Shown: positions 30,197 to 38,979 of the stretch, piece by piece | Numbering within the stretch: the first letter of the stretch is position 1 | Layout: every line of letters begins with the position of its first letter | Assembly (NCBI RefSeq): GCF_002157735.2 | Contig: NZ_AP018689.1 | Coordinates: 124,001-188,000, forward strand | Origin: Vibrio aphrogenes | Lineage (GTDB): Bacteria; Pseudomonadota; Gammaproteobacteria; Enterobacterales; Vibrionaceae | Reading direction: 5' to 3' | Length of the DNA: 64,000 nucleotides | Position numbers and translations under genes: made by a program | Notes under the pieces: model-generated | Databases searched by the model: none | Seen by the model: the letters and a program-made list of their open reading frames with translations, nothing else | What the model was told of the DNA's origin: nothing

Positions 30197-32251
30197 ATGT
30201 CTAATCCGTTACTCTCGTTCACCGAATCCAAAGATGGATTGCCGCCGTTTTCTCTCATCACACCACCACATGTTCAGCCTGCCGTTGAGCAAGCCATTGC
30301 CGACTGCCGCGCGCAAGTCGAAAAAGTGTTAGCCAATGAAGCGGCGCCAAGTTGGGCGACCATCTGTGAGCCGTTAACGGAAACTGACGATCGTTTAAGT
30401 CGCATTTGGTCGCCTGTTAGTCATTTAAATTCAGTTAAAAACAGTACTGAATTACGTGAAGTGTATGAGGCTTGTCTGCCATTGCTCTCTGAATACGGCA
30501 CTTGGGTGGGACAACATAAAGGTTTGTATCAAGCGTATAAAGCGGTAAAAGCCAGCGATGAATTTTCCACCTTGTCGACGGCTCAGCAAAAATCGATTAA
30601 TGATGCGCTAAAAGATTTCGAATTATCTGGCATTGGGTTGCCCGTTGATCAACAAAAACGTTATGGCGAAATCAGTAAACGTTTATCAGAGCTTGGCTCC
30701 ACATTTTCTAATAATGTGCTCGATGCCACTATGGGGTGGAGCAAGCATATTACCGATGAAAGTGAGTTAGCTGGCATGCCTGAATCTGCGATGGCGGCGG
30801 CCAAAGCCAATGCGGAAGCTAAAGAGCTCGACGGTTGGTTGTTGACCTTAGAAATGCCTTCTTATATTCCAGTGATGACCTACTGTGATAATCAAGCACT
30901 GCGCCAAGAGATGTATGAAGCCTTTGTGACTCGCGCCTCTGATCGTGGCCCTAATGCTGGTAAGTGGGATAACAGCGAAGTGATGGCGGAAGAATTAAAA
31001 CTGCGTCATGAAATTGCGCGCCTACTTGGTTTTAGTTCTTATGCGGAAAAATCACTGGCTACTAAAATGGCAGAAACTCCAGCGCAAGTGATGGAGTTTT
31101 TGAACAACCTAGCGACGAAAGCGAAGCCTCAAGGTGAGCGTGAAGTGGAAGAGCTACGTCAATTTGCCGAACAAGAATGTGGTGTGAGTGAATTAAACTT
31201 ATGGGACATTGCCTACTACAGTGAGAAGCAAAAGCAGAAGTTGTTCCAAATTTCGGATGAAGAGCTGCGCCCTTATTTCCCTGAATCAAAAGTGGTGGCG
31301 GGCCTGTTTGAAGTGCTAAACCGCGTGTTTGGTATGACAGTGACGGAAAAGTCGGGTGTTGATACTTGGCATGAGTCGGTGAAATTCTTTGACATTACTG
31401 ATGCCAATGGCGAGCTGCGTGGGAGTTTCTATCTTGATTTATACGCACGTGAGCATAAACGTGGCGGTGCGTGGATGGATGAATGTCGTGTACGTCGTCG
31501 CTTAGCTGATGGCTCGTTGCAATCACCGGTAGCCTATTTAACCTGTAACTTTAATAAACCTGTTGGTGATAAACCTGCGCTGTTCACGCATGATGAAGTG
31601 GTGACCTTATTCCACGAATTTGGTCATGGTATTCACCACATGTTGACGCAAGTTGAAGTGGCAGCGGTGTCTGGTATCAATGGTGTGCCTTGGGATGCTG
31701 TAGAGTTACCAAGCCAGTTCCTCGAAAACTGGTGCTGGGAAGAAGAGGCGCTGTCTTTTATTTCTGGTCACTACCAAACGGGTGAACCGTTACCCAAAGA
31801 AATGTTGGATAAAATGTTGGCTGCGAAAAACTTCCAATCCGCGATGTTTATTTTGCGTCAGCTTGAGTTTGGTTTATTCGACTTCACGCTGCACTCACAA
31901 TACGACCCAGATATTGGCGCGAAAGTGCTGGAAACCTTGGCAGAAGTAAAAGCCAAAGTGGCGGTGCTGCCAAGCTTAGAATGGAACCGTTTCTCACATG
32001 CCTTCAGCCATATTTTTGCTGGTGGGTATAGTGCAGGTTACTACAGCTATTTATGGGCAGAAGTGTTATCAAGCGATGCGTATTCACGTTTTGAAGAAGA
32101 GGGCATCTTCAACAAAGAAACGGGGCAACGCTTCCTTTCTCACATCCTAGAAATGGGTGGCAGTGAAGAGCCGATGGAATTATTCAAACGTTTCCGTGGT
32201 CGTGAGCCGCAAATTGATGCGCTGTTGCGTCATGCGGGGATCGAGGGTTAG
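30197..32251 (+). CDS. prlC: Oligopeptidase A (M3 metallopeptidase)
   Basis: A 684-aa cytosolic zinc endopeptidase. The active-site motif HEFGH begins at H473 and is followed by the downstream Glu ligand region. E. coli OpdA/PrlC degrades signal peptides and short oligopeptides. The start at MSNPLLSF is chosen because AAGGAA precedes it and the length then matches E. coli (680 aa); the open frame extends 28 codons further upstream. It is divergent from rlmJ and followed by a terminator. Confidence 0.95.
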   Translation: MSNPLLSFTESKDGLPPFSLITPPHVQPAVEQAIADCRAQVEKVLANEAAPSWATICEPLTETDDRLSRIWSPVSHLNSVKNSTELREVYEACLPLLSEYGTWVGQHKGLYQAYKAVKASDEFSTLSTAQQKSINDALKDFELSGIGLPVDQQKRYGEISKRLSELGSTFSNNVLDATMGWSKHITDESELAGMPESAMAAAKANAEAKELDGWLLTLEMPSYIPVMTYCDNQALRQEMYEAFVTRASDRGPNAGKWDNSEVMAEELKLRHEIARLLGFSSYAEKSLATKMAETPAQVMEFLNNLATKAKPQGEREVEELRQFAEQECGVSELNLWDIAYYSEKQKQKLFQISDEELRPYFPESKVVAGLFEVLNRVFGMTVTEKSGVDTWHESVKFFDITDANGELRGSFYLDLYAREHKRGGAWMDECRVRRRLADGSLQSPVAYLTCNFNKPVGDKPALFTHDEVVTLFHEFGHGIHHMLTQVEVAAVSGINGVPWDAVELPSQFLENWCWEEEALSFISGHYQTGEPLPKEMLDKMLAAKNFQSAMFILRQLEFGLFDFTLHSQYDPDIGAKVLETLAEVKAKVAVLPSLEWNRFSHAFSHIFAGGYSAGYYSYLWAEVLSSDAYSRFEEEGIFNKETGQRFLSHILEMGGSEEPMELFKRFRGREPQIDALLRHAGIEG

Positions 32252-32302
32252 AGGTACTCGTTTGCCAGAGTCTCATTCCTAAGAGCGGATGTTTTAGTTA
32301 TC

Positions 32303-32333
32303 AGCGATCAAGAGCGTTCTTGGTCGCTTTTTT
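32303..32333 (+). terminator. prlC terminator
   Basis: AGCGATCAAGA and TCTTGGTCGCT pair over 11 bp (one G-U) with loop GCGT, followed by T6A. It lies about 50 bp after the prlC stop. Confidence 0.88.
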
Positions 32334-32355
32334 ATTTAAACGGGATTAGTCTTCT

Positions 32356-32431
32356 CTAGAAGCTAGAAGCTAGAAGCTAGAAGCTAGAAGCTAGAAGCTA
32401 GAAGCTAGAAGCTAGAAGCTAGAAGCTAGAA
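32356..32431. repeat. Heptamer array, 10 copies of CTAGAAG
   Basis: Ten perfect tandem copies plus a partial unit, lying between the prlC terminator and the argP stop codon (9 bp away). It has the same 7-bp period as four other arrays in the window but a different unit sequence. Confidence 0.93.
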
Positions 32432-32440
32432 ATGAGAAAC

Positions 32441-33316
32441 TTATCTTATTAAGCCCTTGGTTCTCTCCCCAACCAACAGTTGCGATAATTTATCGAGTAC
32501 TGATCCGCTTTGATGCCAGTAATGCCAATACAGCGGCACTTGTATCCCCGGTTGGTCAGGGAAAATGTCTACAAGTTGCTCATTAAACGGTTCGGCTTGT
32601 AAGACCGGCAGCAAGCCATATCCTTGTCCATTGGTTACCATGTGCGCTAACCCTTCACTGGATGGGCAAATATGATAAGGATAATGGGTTTGATATCCCC
32701 ATTGCTGCAAGGTTTGTTTATGTAATTTATCGGCAGACCCAAAGATGATGGCGGGAGCCTGATTAATGGAATGCTGGCGGTCAGGATGAGTAAAATAACG
32801 TTGATAAAAATGATGCGCACAATAAAAACGATATTCCATATTACCGACAAAGTAACAACGGGTGCCATTAAGAGGCTTGTCACTGCTGCATAAACACCCC
32901 AACACGAGCCCTTCTTCTAAATGCTTTAACCCACGGCTTTGATCTTCAATCATAATATCGAACATCACATCATGGGTTAGATTGAACTCTTTTGTCGCTT
33001 TAAACCACCATGTAGCCAAGCTATCGGCATTCACTACAATTTTTAAGGCATGAGGTTTAACACTGTCATTCATTAAGTGCTTGAGTTCTAGCTCCAGTTG
33101 CTTCACTTTGATCACGTGATTAGCTAAGGCTTGACCAGTTGCGGTTAAGCTCAAGGTTTTACCTCTCTGAACCAAAATTGAGCCGACTCTTTGCTCTAAA
33201 TTAGTAATGCGTTGCGAAATAGCCGATTGGGTAATATTGAGTTCTTGTGAGGCGGCTTCAAAGCTTTTTAATGCCCCGATGCGCTCTAATGATTCCAATA
33301 ATTTGTAGTCAAACAT
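32441..33316 (-). CDS. argP: LysR-type regulator ArgP
   Basis: A 291-aa LysR-type regulator, close to E. coli ArgP (297 aa). The N-terminus MFDYKLLESLERIGALKSFE and recognition helix SAISQRITNLEQRVG (about 31-45) are characteristic. In E. coli, ArgP activates the exporter gene argO with arginine as co-inducer, and lysine antagonises this. The divergent argO gene 137 bp away supports the call. AAGGTG precedes the start. Confidence 0.93.
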   Translation of the reverse strand: MFDYKLLESLERIGALKSFEAASQELNITQSAISQRITNLEQRVGSILVQRGKTLSLTATGQALANHVIKVKQLELELKHLMNDSVKPHALKIVVNADSLATWWFKATKEFNLTHDVMFDIMIEDQSRGLKHLEEGLVLGCLCSSDKPLNGTRCYFVGNMEYRFYCAHHFYQRYFTHPDRQHSINQAPAIIFGSADKLHKQTLQQWGYQTHYPYHICPSSEGLAHMVTNGQGYGLLPVLQAEPFNEQLVDIFPDQPGIQVPLYWHYWHQSGSVLDKLSQLLVGERTKGLIR

Positions 33317-33453
33317 CCGGACACCTTTTCAATGGATTTTTGCTTAAGTAAATCTAATGACAGTTAAGTTTATTTAATTTTATCTAAAGTGAAAGAGAGT
33401 GCAATATAGCCGCCACTTAACTTACTCAGATAACTATAAAGAAAGGTAATTGC
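33317..33453. promoter_or_regulatory. argP/argO divergent control region
   Basis: This 137-bp AT-rich spacer contains TTAAGTAAAT near 33343 and TTAAGTTTATTTAA near 33364, repeated TTAAGT elements such as a LysR-type regulator could contact. No promoter is certain. Control by ArgP is inferred from the E. coli precedent. Confidence 0.4.
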
Positions 33454-34074
33454 ATGTTTAGTGTGGCATTAAAAGGGGCGGCGATTTCAGGTAGCTTGAT
33501 TGTGGCAATTGGTAGCCAAAATGCCTTTTTGTTGAAGTCGGGTCTGAAAAATAATTATGTCATGCTGGTGGCGACAATTTGCTTTTTGGGCGATGTGTTA
33601 CTGATTAGTTCTGGGATTTTAGGGGTTGGGGCTTTATTACACCAAGCGCCGTTATTAACTAAAATCTTGACCTTAATGGGTGTGGCTTTTTTATGTTGGT
33701 ATGGCTTGATGTCAGCGAAGTCGGCTTGGCAAGGTAACAACCAATTAAGTATTGATAAAAAAGAGGTCAATCGTAACTGGGTTTCAGTAGCGTTGATGAC
33801 GTTAGCGATGACATTTTTAAACCCGCACGTTTATATCGACACGATTGTGGTGTTAGGCGGCATTACTTCATCATTAAACTTTGACGAGAAAAAGTGGTTC
33901 TTATTAGGTTCATTATCTGCTTCTGCTATTTGGTTTTATGGTGTGGCGTACATTGCGAAAAAATTGATCCCGTTATTTGAAAAACCAAGAACCTGGCAAG
34001 TATTAGATAGTGTGATTGCAGTGGTGATGTTTTCGATAGCGCTTGGATTGGTGAAGACTTTAATGGGGTCCTAG
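33454..34074 (+). CDS. argO: Arginine exporter ArgO (LysE family)
   Basis: A 206-aa inner-membrane LysE/ArgO-type exporter with about five to six hydrophobic helices. The family signature GSQNAFLLKSGL is at about residues 21-32 and FLNPHVYIDT at about 121-130. It exports arginine (and toxic analogues) to limit internal accumulation. It diverges from argP. Its TAG stop codon lies inside the first unit of the heptamer array that follows. Confidence 0.93.
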   Translation: MFSVALKGAAISGSLIVAIGSQNAFLLKSGLKNNYVMLVATICFLGDVLLISSGILGVGALLHQAPLLTKILTLMGVAFLCWYGLMSAKSAWQGNNQLSIDKKEVNRNWVSVALMTLAMTFLNPHVYIDTIVVLGGITSSLNFDEKKWFLLGSLSASAIWFYGVAYIAKKLIPLFEKPRTWQVLDSVIAVVMFSIALGLVKTLMGS

Positions 34075-34110
34075 TTCCTAGTTCCTAGTTCCTAGTTCCT
34101 AGTTCCTAGG
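34069..34110. repeat. Heptamer array, TCCTAGT x5 plus TCCTAGG
   Basis: Six tandem 7-bp units. The argO stop codon TAG (34072-34074) is part of the first. The array runs directly into a longer dispersed repeat (34107-34150) that recurs near 36343. Confidence 0.92.
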
Positions 34111-34150
34111 TACGAGTTGCGAGGACGCTGCGCTCGAGAGCCGAAAAGAG
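34107..34150 (+). repeat. Dispersed repeat, copy A
   Basis: About 40 bp beginning CTAGGTACGAGTTGCGAGG and ending GAGCCGAAAAGA. It is nearly identical to 36343-36386; copy A has an A where copy B has a G. A shorter inverted relative lies at about 34553-34590, and a partial direct one at about 34299-34317. Both full copies directly follow a heptamer array. Confidence 0.85.
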
Positions 34151-34187
34151 TGTTCATGACTTAGTGCTCGGATATTGTGTTGGTCGA

Positions 34188-34266
34188 TTTTCAGAATGAC
34201 GGGCTTTTATAGCGATGAAAAAGACTTCCTGTATTCTCGCTAACTGAGAGATCGGAAGTCTTTTGA
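34188..34266 (+). repeat. Duplicated hairpin module, copy 1
   Basis: About 79 bp repeated almost exactly 250 bp downstream. It contains a long stem: AAAGACTTCC and GGAAGTCTTT around about 24 bases, ending in T-rich DNA. It could terminate argO transcription. Confidence 0.8.
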
Positions 34267-34437
34267 TTTTTTAGGTGCTTTGGGGTTTTAGCTGCTAGTT
34301 ACGAGGACGCTGCGCTTATAGATTAGCGTCATTCCAAAAGTGAGGGACGAGCTGTTTGGAATCTCCTAAAGCACATTCCTAAAGCATCTTGAGAGTTCAG
34401 TTGTTGTGGGAGATTCTGAAGTGCGCTCCTAGGTCGC

Positions 34438-34516
34438 TTTTCAGAATGACGGGCTTTTATAGCGATGAAAAAAGACTTCCTGTATTCTCGCCAACTGAGA
34501 AATGGGAAGTCTTTTA
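34438..34516 (+). repeat. Duplicated hairpin module, copy 2
   Basis: The second copy of the 34188 module, with a few substitutions and one extra A before the stem. The hairpin arms are again intact. The sequence between the copies (34267-34437) is non-coding, with several short self-similar pieces. No gene is seen in 34111-34599. Confidence 0.8.
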
Positions 34517-34599
34517 GTTAAGGGAAGGGCTTATTGAGAGTGACTCGGCTCTTCACTCGGCTCTCGAGCGAAGCGTCCTCGCGACTCGTCACTTCGCGG

Positions 34600-36213
34600 T
34601 TACGAGAACTGATTCATGGTATTATTGTCCCCCGATGCTTTTAGTGCTTGCTCACCCGAGAAGTATTCTTTGTGATCGTCACCAATGTTCGAACCTGACA
34701 TATCTTGGTGTTTTACCGACGCTAAACCTTGACGAATTTCTTTCCGTTGAACCCCAGCCACATAAGCCAACATGCCTTGCTCACCAAAGTAATCTTTCGC
34801 CAAGTTGTCAGTAGACAGCGCCGCGGTGTGATAGGTGGGTAGCGTGATCAAATGGTGGAATATTCCCGCTTGCGCTGCCGCATCACGTTGGAAGTTTTGA
34901 ATCTTCTTATCTGCCGCCAGTGCTAACTCTGAACCGTCGTATACTTGGTTCATCAGTTGGTCACGCTCATAGGTTGAAACGTCTTTGCCTTCTTCACTCC
35001 ATGCATCAAACACTTGCTGACGGAAGTTAAGCGTCCAGTTAAACGATGGGCTGTTGTTGTAAACTAACTTGGCATTAGGGATAACCTCACGGATGCGGTT
35101 GACCATGCCAGCAATTTGCCCTATGTGTGGTTTTTCGGTCTCAATCCATAGCAAATCAGCACCGTTTTGTAGCGAAGTGATGCAATCGAGTACCACGCGA
35201 TCTTCACCTGTGTTGGGTTTAAAGCGAATCAAGCCATTAGGCAGACGAGTTGGTCTAATGACCGCCTCACCTTGTTTTAAGACCATGTCGCCAGAGTTTA
35301 GCTCAGACAATGAAGTGATCTCCACGCCATCAATGTAAGCGTTGTATTGATCAGCTAAGTCGCCCGGGGTTTGCGAAACCGGAATTTTTTGCGTCAGGCC
35401 GGCGCCGAGTGAGTCGGTACGCGCCACAATGACACCATCTTCTACGCCAAGTTCGAGAAATGCGTAGCGAACAGCATTGATTTTCGCTAAAAAGTCTTCA
35501 TGTGGTACGGTTACTTTGCCGTCTTGGTGACCACACTGTTTGGCATCCGATACTTGGTTTTCGATTTGAATACAGCAGGCTCCCGCTTCAATCATTTTCT
35601 TCGCGAGCAAGTAAGTGGCTTCTTCGTTACCAAAACCAGCGTCGATATCGGCAATGATAGGCACCACATGGGTTTCAAAGTTATCGATTTGGTTTTGTAG
35701 CGCCTGAACTTTGACTTGATCGCCTGCTGCTTGGGCGCTATCGAGTTCTTTAAATAGATGGTTCAATTCACGGGCATCGGCTTGTTTTAAGAAGGTGTAT
35801 AGCTCTTCAATTAACATCGGTACTGAGGTTTTCTCATGCATCGATTGGTCTGGCAAAGGACCGAAATCGGAGCGCATCGCCGCCACCATCCAGCCTGAAA
35901 GATAGAGGTAACGGCCGCGGGTGGTTTCAAAGTGCTTCTTAATCGAAATCATTTTTTGTTGGCCGATAAAACCATGCCAACAGCCCAGAGATTGGGTGTA
36001 GTTAGCACAGTTTTGGTCGTAAGCATTCATATCTTCACGCATGAGTTTGGCAGTGTAGCGGGCGATGTCTAGCCCTGAACGGAAGCGATTTTGCAAACGC
36101 ATACGTGCTACATATTCTGGTGTGATGGCATTCCAAGTGGCATTTCCTTCAATTGCCTTGGTTGCTTCAGAGAGTTGGCTCTTATAGCTATTTGGAGAGG
36201 TTGTATTTGGCAT
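34600..36213 (-). CDS. aceA: Isocitrate lyase
   Basis: A 537-aa isocitrate lyase of the longer bacterial type, about 100 residues longer than E. coli AceA. It splits isocitrate into glyoxylate and succinate, the first step of the glyoxylate bypass for growth on acetate or fatty acids. The catalytic Cys is visible in DAKQCGHQDGK (the KKCGH-type loop), and Mg-binding DIDAGFGN lies nearby. AAGGGA precedes the ATG. The malate synthase gene lies upstream on the same strand, separated by a 324-bp repeat-rich gap. Confidence 0.95.
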   Translation of the reverse strand: MPNTTSPNSYKSQLSEATKAIEGNATWNAITPEYVARMRLQNRFRSGLDIARYTAKLMREDMNAYDQNCANYTQSLGCWHGFIGQQKMISIKKHFETTRGRYLYLSGWMVAAMRSDFGPLPDQSMHEKTSVPMLIEELYTFLKQADARELNHLFKELDSAQAAGDQVKVQALQNQIDNFETHVVPIIADIDAGFGNEEATYLLAKKMIEAGACCIQIENQVSDAKQCGHQDGKVTVPHEDFLAKINAVRYAFLELGVEDGVIVARTDSLGAGLTQKIPVSQTPGDLADQYNAYIDGVEITSLSELNSGDMVLKQGEAVIRPTRLPNGLIRFKPNTGEDRVVLDCITSLQNGADLLWIETEKPHIGQIAGMVNRIREVIPNAKLVYNNSPSFNWTLNFRQQVFDAWSEEGKDVSTYERDQLMNQVYDGSELALAADKKIQNFQRDAAAQAGIFHHLITLPTYHTAALSTDNLAKDYFGEQGMLAYVAGVQRKEIRQGLASVKHQDMSGSNIGDDHKEYFSGEQALKASGDNNTMNQFS

Positions 36214-36300
36214 AATGATTCCCTTCTTGTTTCGTTATCGGATAGTCAAATGGTTGTTGTCGATTTCTTATTAGTAGTAACTTAGTTTGTGTTCTTTAAT

Positions 36301-36346
36301 TGGTTCCTGGTTCCTGGTTCCTGGTTCCTGGTTCCTGGTTTCTAGG
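36301..36346. repeat. Heptamer array, TGGTTCC x5 plus a variant
   Basis: Five perfect tandem copies, then TGGTTTC leading into CTAGG and dispersed repeat copy B. The unit differs by one base from the TCCTAGT array (in rotation) at 34069, which is followed by the same dispersed repeat. Confidence 0.92.
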
Positions 36347-36386
36347 TACGAGTTGCGAGGACGCTGCGCTCGGGAGCCGAAAAGAA
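36343..36386 (+). repeat. Dispersed repeat, copy B
   Basis: Nearly identical to 34107-34150. It starts in CTAGGTACGAG and ends in GAGCCGAAAAGA. The final GAGCCGA resembles the complement of the CTCGGCT heptamer that starts 35 bp further on. Confidence 0.85.
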
Positions 36387-36420
36387 TGGTTGACATTAGG
36401 TAGTCTCGCCACACAATCCT

Positions 36421-36539
36421 CTCGGCTCTCGGCTCTCGGCTCTCGGCTCTCGGCTCTCGGCTCTCGGCTCTCGGCTCTCGGCTCTCGGCTCTCGGCTCTC
36501 GGCTCTCGGCTCTCGGCTCTCGGCTCTCGGCTCTCGGCT
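36421..36539. repeat. Heptamer array, 17 copies of CTCGGCT
   Basis: Seventeen perfect tandem 7-bp units (119 bp), the largest array in the window. The glcB TAG stop codon (36538-36540, minus strand) overlaps the terminal unit, so the array starts at the end of the reading frame. Such perfect arrays are expected to change length by slippage. Confidence 0.95.
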
Positions 36540-38778
36540 AGGGTCTTAATTCGTTCTTCGCCCAAACTCGATATTGATGCAACAACGGCTCGGTATAGCC
36601 ACTTGGCTGATGACGGCCTTGGAAAATCAATTCTCGTGCCGCTTGGAACGCGAGACTTTGTTCTACATTTGGCATCATAGGTTGGTAACCTTCTGAGCCG
36701 ACATTTTGTGCATCTACCACTTGCGCCATTTTGTGCATGCTGTCCATTACTTGCTCGGGGCGGCAGATGCCGTGCAGTAACCAATTGGCAATGTGTTGGC
36801 TGGAAATACGCAGTGTGGCGCGGTCTTCCATTAACTCGACATTATTAATATCAGGCACTTTGGAACAACCAATCCCCATTTCTACCCAACGCACCACGTA
36901 GCCCAAAATGCCTTGAATGTTGTTATCGAGTTCCGCTTCCACTTGCCGCTGTGTTAACTCGTTGTCGCCTAGTAGCTCAAGGCTTAATAAGTCTTCCAGC
37001 TTAGCCGGCGTACGTTCGCAAATGGTTTGCTGCTGTTCGAATACATTCACTTGATGGTAATGAAGCGCATGCAAGGTAGCCGCGGTTGGTGAGGGCACCC
37101 AAGCGGTGTTCGCGCCTGCTTGTGGGTGAGCAATTTTTGCTGTCATCATGGCTTTCATTTCATCTGGCATTGCCCACATACCTTTACCAATTTGTGCTTT
37201 ACCGGCAAACCCACAAGCGAGGCCGATTTCCACATTATTGTTTTCATAAGCATTGATCCAAGCTTGGTGCTTAATATCCGCTTTGGGTTTAAATGCACCG
37301 GCTTGCATGCTGGTGTGAATTTCATCGCCGGTGCGGTCAAGAAAACCAGTATTAATAAACACCACGCGAGATTGTGCGGCACGGATGCACTCTTTTAGGT
37401 TAACCGTAGTGCGACGTTCTTCATCCATAATGCCCATTTTGATAGTGTTCGCTGGTAGTTGTAGCATTTTCTCGACACGTTCAAAGATTTCATTGCTGAA
37501 CTCTACTTCTTCCGGACCGTGCATTTTAGGTTTAACAATATAAATGCTGCCAGTGCGGCTGTTAGTTACCCGACAGGCCGCTGGATTTTTAATTTCAATT
37601 GAGGCAATCAGTGAGGTGATGACCGCATCCATCAAACCTTCGGGCATGTTTTGCCCTTGAGCATCTTGTGCTAAATCACTGGTCATCAAGTGGCCAACAT
37701 TACGAACTAACAAGAGTGAACGGCCATGTAAGTTGTAGTCATTACCATTTTCATCGCTAGAGCTATTTTTACTCGTGTAGCTACGGTCGCAATTTAAGCG
37801 ACGAATATGAGTTTGATTACCTTTGGTGATATTGGCGGTTAAGTTACCTGTGATTAAGCCAAACCAATTACGATATGCTTCGATTTTGTCCTCACTATCA
37901 ACCGCGGCAATAGAGTCTTCAAAGTCCATAATGGTCGACAGCGCCGATTCCACTTGAATGTCATCCAAACCGGCAAGGTCATGGCGACCAATTGCGCCTT
38001 TGCGGTTGATGATCAGCTCAATATGTAAGCCATTATTCTTCAAGACGATAGAGGTTGGCTCAACATCAGGGTTGCTTGAAGCTACAAACTGGCAGGGTTG
38101 GGCTAACCCTGATTGACTTCCATCTGGGAAGGTAGCCAAGAGGTGGCGGAAGTACACGGTGTAAGCCTGAACATCGTGGTGCGAGCCTTGTTTTAATGGA
38201 AAATTTTGGTCCAAAAAGTTTTTGGCAAATTGAATTACATGCTGGCCGCGTGCGGGGTTGTATTTTTTGCCTGCTTTCAAACCTTCAGTGTGGGAAATGA
38301 CATCGCTGCCATAAACCGCATCATATAAGCTGCCCCAACGAGCATTTGCCGCATTCAAGGCAAAGCGAGCGTTTTTAATTGGTACTACCAATTGTGGTCC
38401 AGCTAACCTTGCTATTTCTTCATCCACATTACTAGTTGTAATTTGGAAATCATCCCCTTGAGGTACTAAGTAGCCGATGTTGCGCAAAAAATCTTGATAT
38501 TGCTCGTGAGCCGAGTGGGGGTGTGCTTTGTGCCAATCATCAATTTGTTGCTGCAGTTGTGCTCGCTTGGCTAATAAAGCGTGATTTTTGGGCGTAAGAT
38601 CTGTGAGCAATGCATCAAGGTCGGCCCAGAATTGTGTTGGGTTGAGTCCAGTTAACGGCAGCACCTCTTGATTGACGAACTGAACAAGAGCCGCATTAAT
38701 GGTATGTCGCGTGGCTGGTTTGATAGCTTGGCGATGAGTTTGATCATCGGTAATTGGCTGTACTTGCGCTAAGTTCAT
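36538..38778 (-). CDS. glcB: Malate synthase G
   Basis: A 746-aa malate synthase of the large monomeric G type (E. coli GlcB is 723 aa), not the 530-aa AceB type. It condenses glyoxylate with acetyl-CoA to malate. The family block GPQLVVPIKNARFALNAANA (about residue 120) and later MGIMDEERRTTVNLKECI are clear. The start at MNLAQVQP has GAGGGA upstream. It pairs with aceA to complete the glyoxylate bypass, although in E. coli aceA is partnered with the A-type enzyme. It is divergent from the XRE regulator at 38980. Confidence 0.94.
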   Translation of the reverse strand: MNLAQVQPITDDQTHRQAIKPATRHTINAALVQFVNQEVLPLTGLNPTQFWADLDALLTDLTPKNHALLAKRAQLQQQIDDWHKAHPHSAHEQYQDFLRNIGYLVPQGDDFQITTSNVDEEIARLAGPQLVVPIKNARFALNAANARWGSLYDAVYGSDVISHTEGLKAGKKYNPARGQHVIQFAKNFLDQNFPLKQGSHHDVQAYTVYFRHLLATFPDGSQSGLAQPCQFVASSNPDVEPTSIVLKNNGLHIELIINRKGAIGRHDLAGLDDIQVESALSTIMDFEDSIAAVDSEDKIEAYRNWFGLITGNLTANITKGNQTHIRRLNCDRSYTSKNSSSDENGNDYNLHGRSLLLVRNVGHLMTSDLAQDAQGQNMPEGLMDAVITSLIASIEIKNPAACRVTNSRTGSIYIVKPKMHGPEEVEFSNEIFERVEKMLQLPANTIKMGIMDEERRTTVNLKECIRAAQSRVVFINTGFLDRTGDEIHTSMQAGAFKPKADIKHQAWINAYENNNVEIGLACGFAGKAQIGKGMWAMPDEMKAMMTAKIAHPQAGANTAWVPSPTAATLHALHYHQVNVFEQQQTICERTPAKLEDLLSLELLGDNELTQRQVEAELDNNIQGILGYVVRWVEMGIGCSKVPDINNVELMEDRATLRISSQHIANWLLHGICRPEQVMDSMHKMAQVVDAQNVGSEGYQPMMPNVEQSLAFQAARELIFQGRHQPSGYTEPLLHQYRVWAKNELRP

Positions 38779-38931
38779 AATCGTTCCCTCGTGTTGCCTG
38801 CGTGAGATTTGATATTGAGCGTTTAAGTGGTCCAATTAGTGACTGGCTTCTTAAAACGGAACATCAAATGCTGCTTTTTTATCCTGAAACTCAAGAATAG
38901 CGATAAATTGGCTAAAATTTCACAAAGAAAA

Positions 38932-38952
38932 TTACACAGTGTAAATTTTACA
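38932..38952. promoter_or_regulatory. Overlapping dyads upstream of the DUF3612-type regulator
   Basis: TTACACAGTGTAA (38932-38944) and TGTAAATTTTACA (38940-38952) are two overlapping near-perfect palindromes sharing TGTAA half-sites. They lie in the glcB/regulator divergent spacer, 28-48 bp before the regulator ATG. They suit an operator for that regulator, whose relatives (RamB/ScfR type) control acetate genes. The link is inferred. Confidence 0.55.
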
Positions 38953-38979
38953 AAAACAGCTCAGGGAGAGGGGCGGGCG

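Larger units (their letters stand above)
36214..36537. other. Repeat-filled gap between glcB and aceA
   Basis: The aceA promoter must lie here, probably in 36214-36300, but I see no certain -35/-10 pair or operator. The rest is two heptamer arrays (36301-36346 and 36421-36539) and dispersed repeat copy B (36343-36386). Open frames across it are repeat artefacts. Confidence 0.6.

Noticed and set aside
36296..36784. Frames encoding repeated SREPRAE and SALGSRL
   Set aside because: They are translations of the CTCGGCT array with no ribosome site. A 7-bp unit read in triplets repeats every seven residues by arithmetic.
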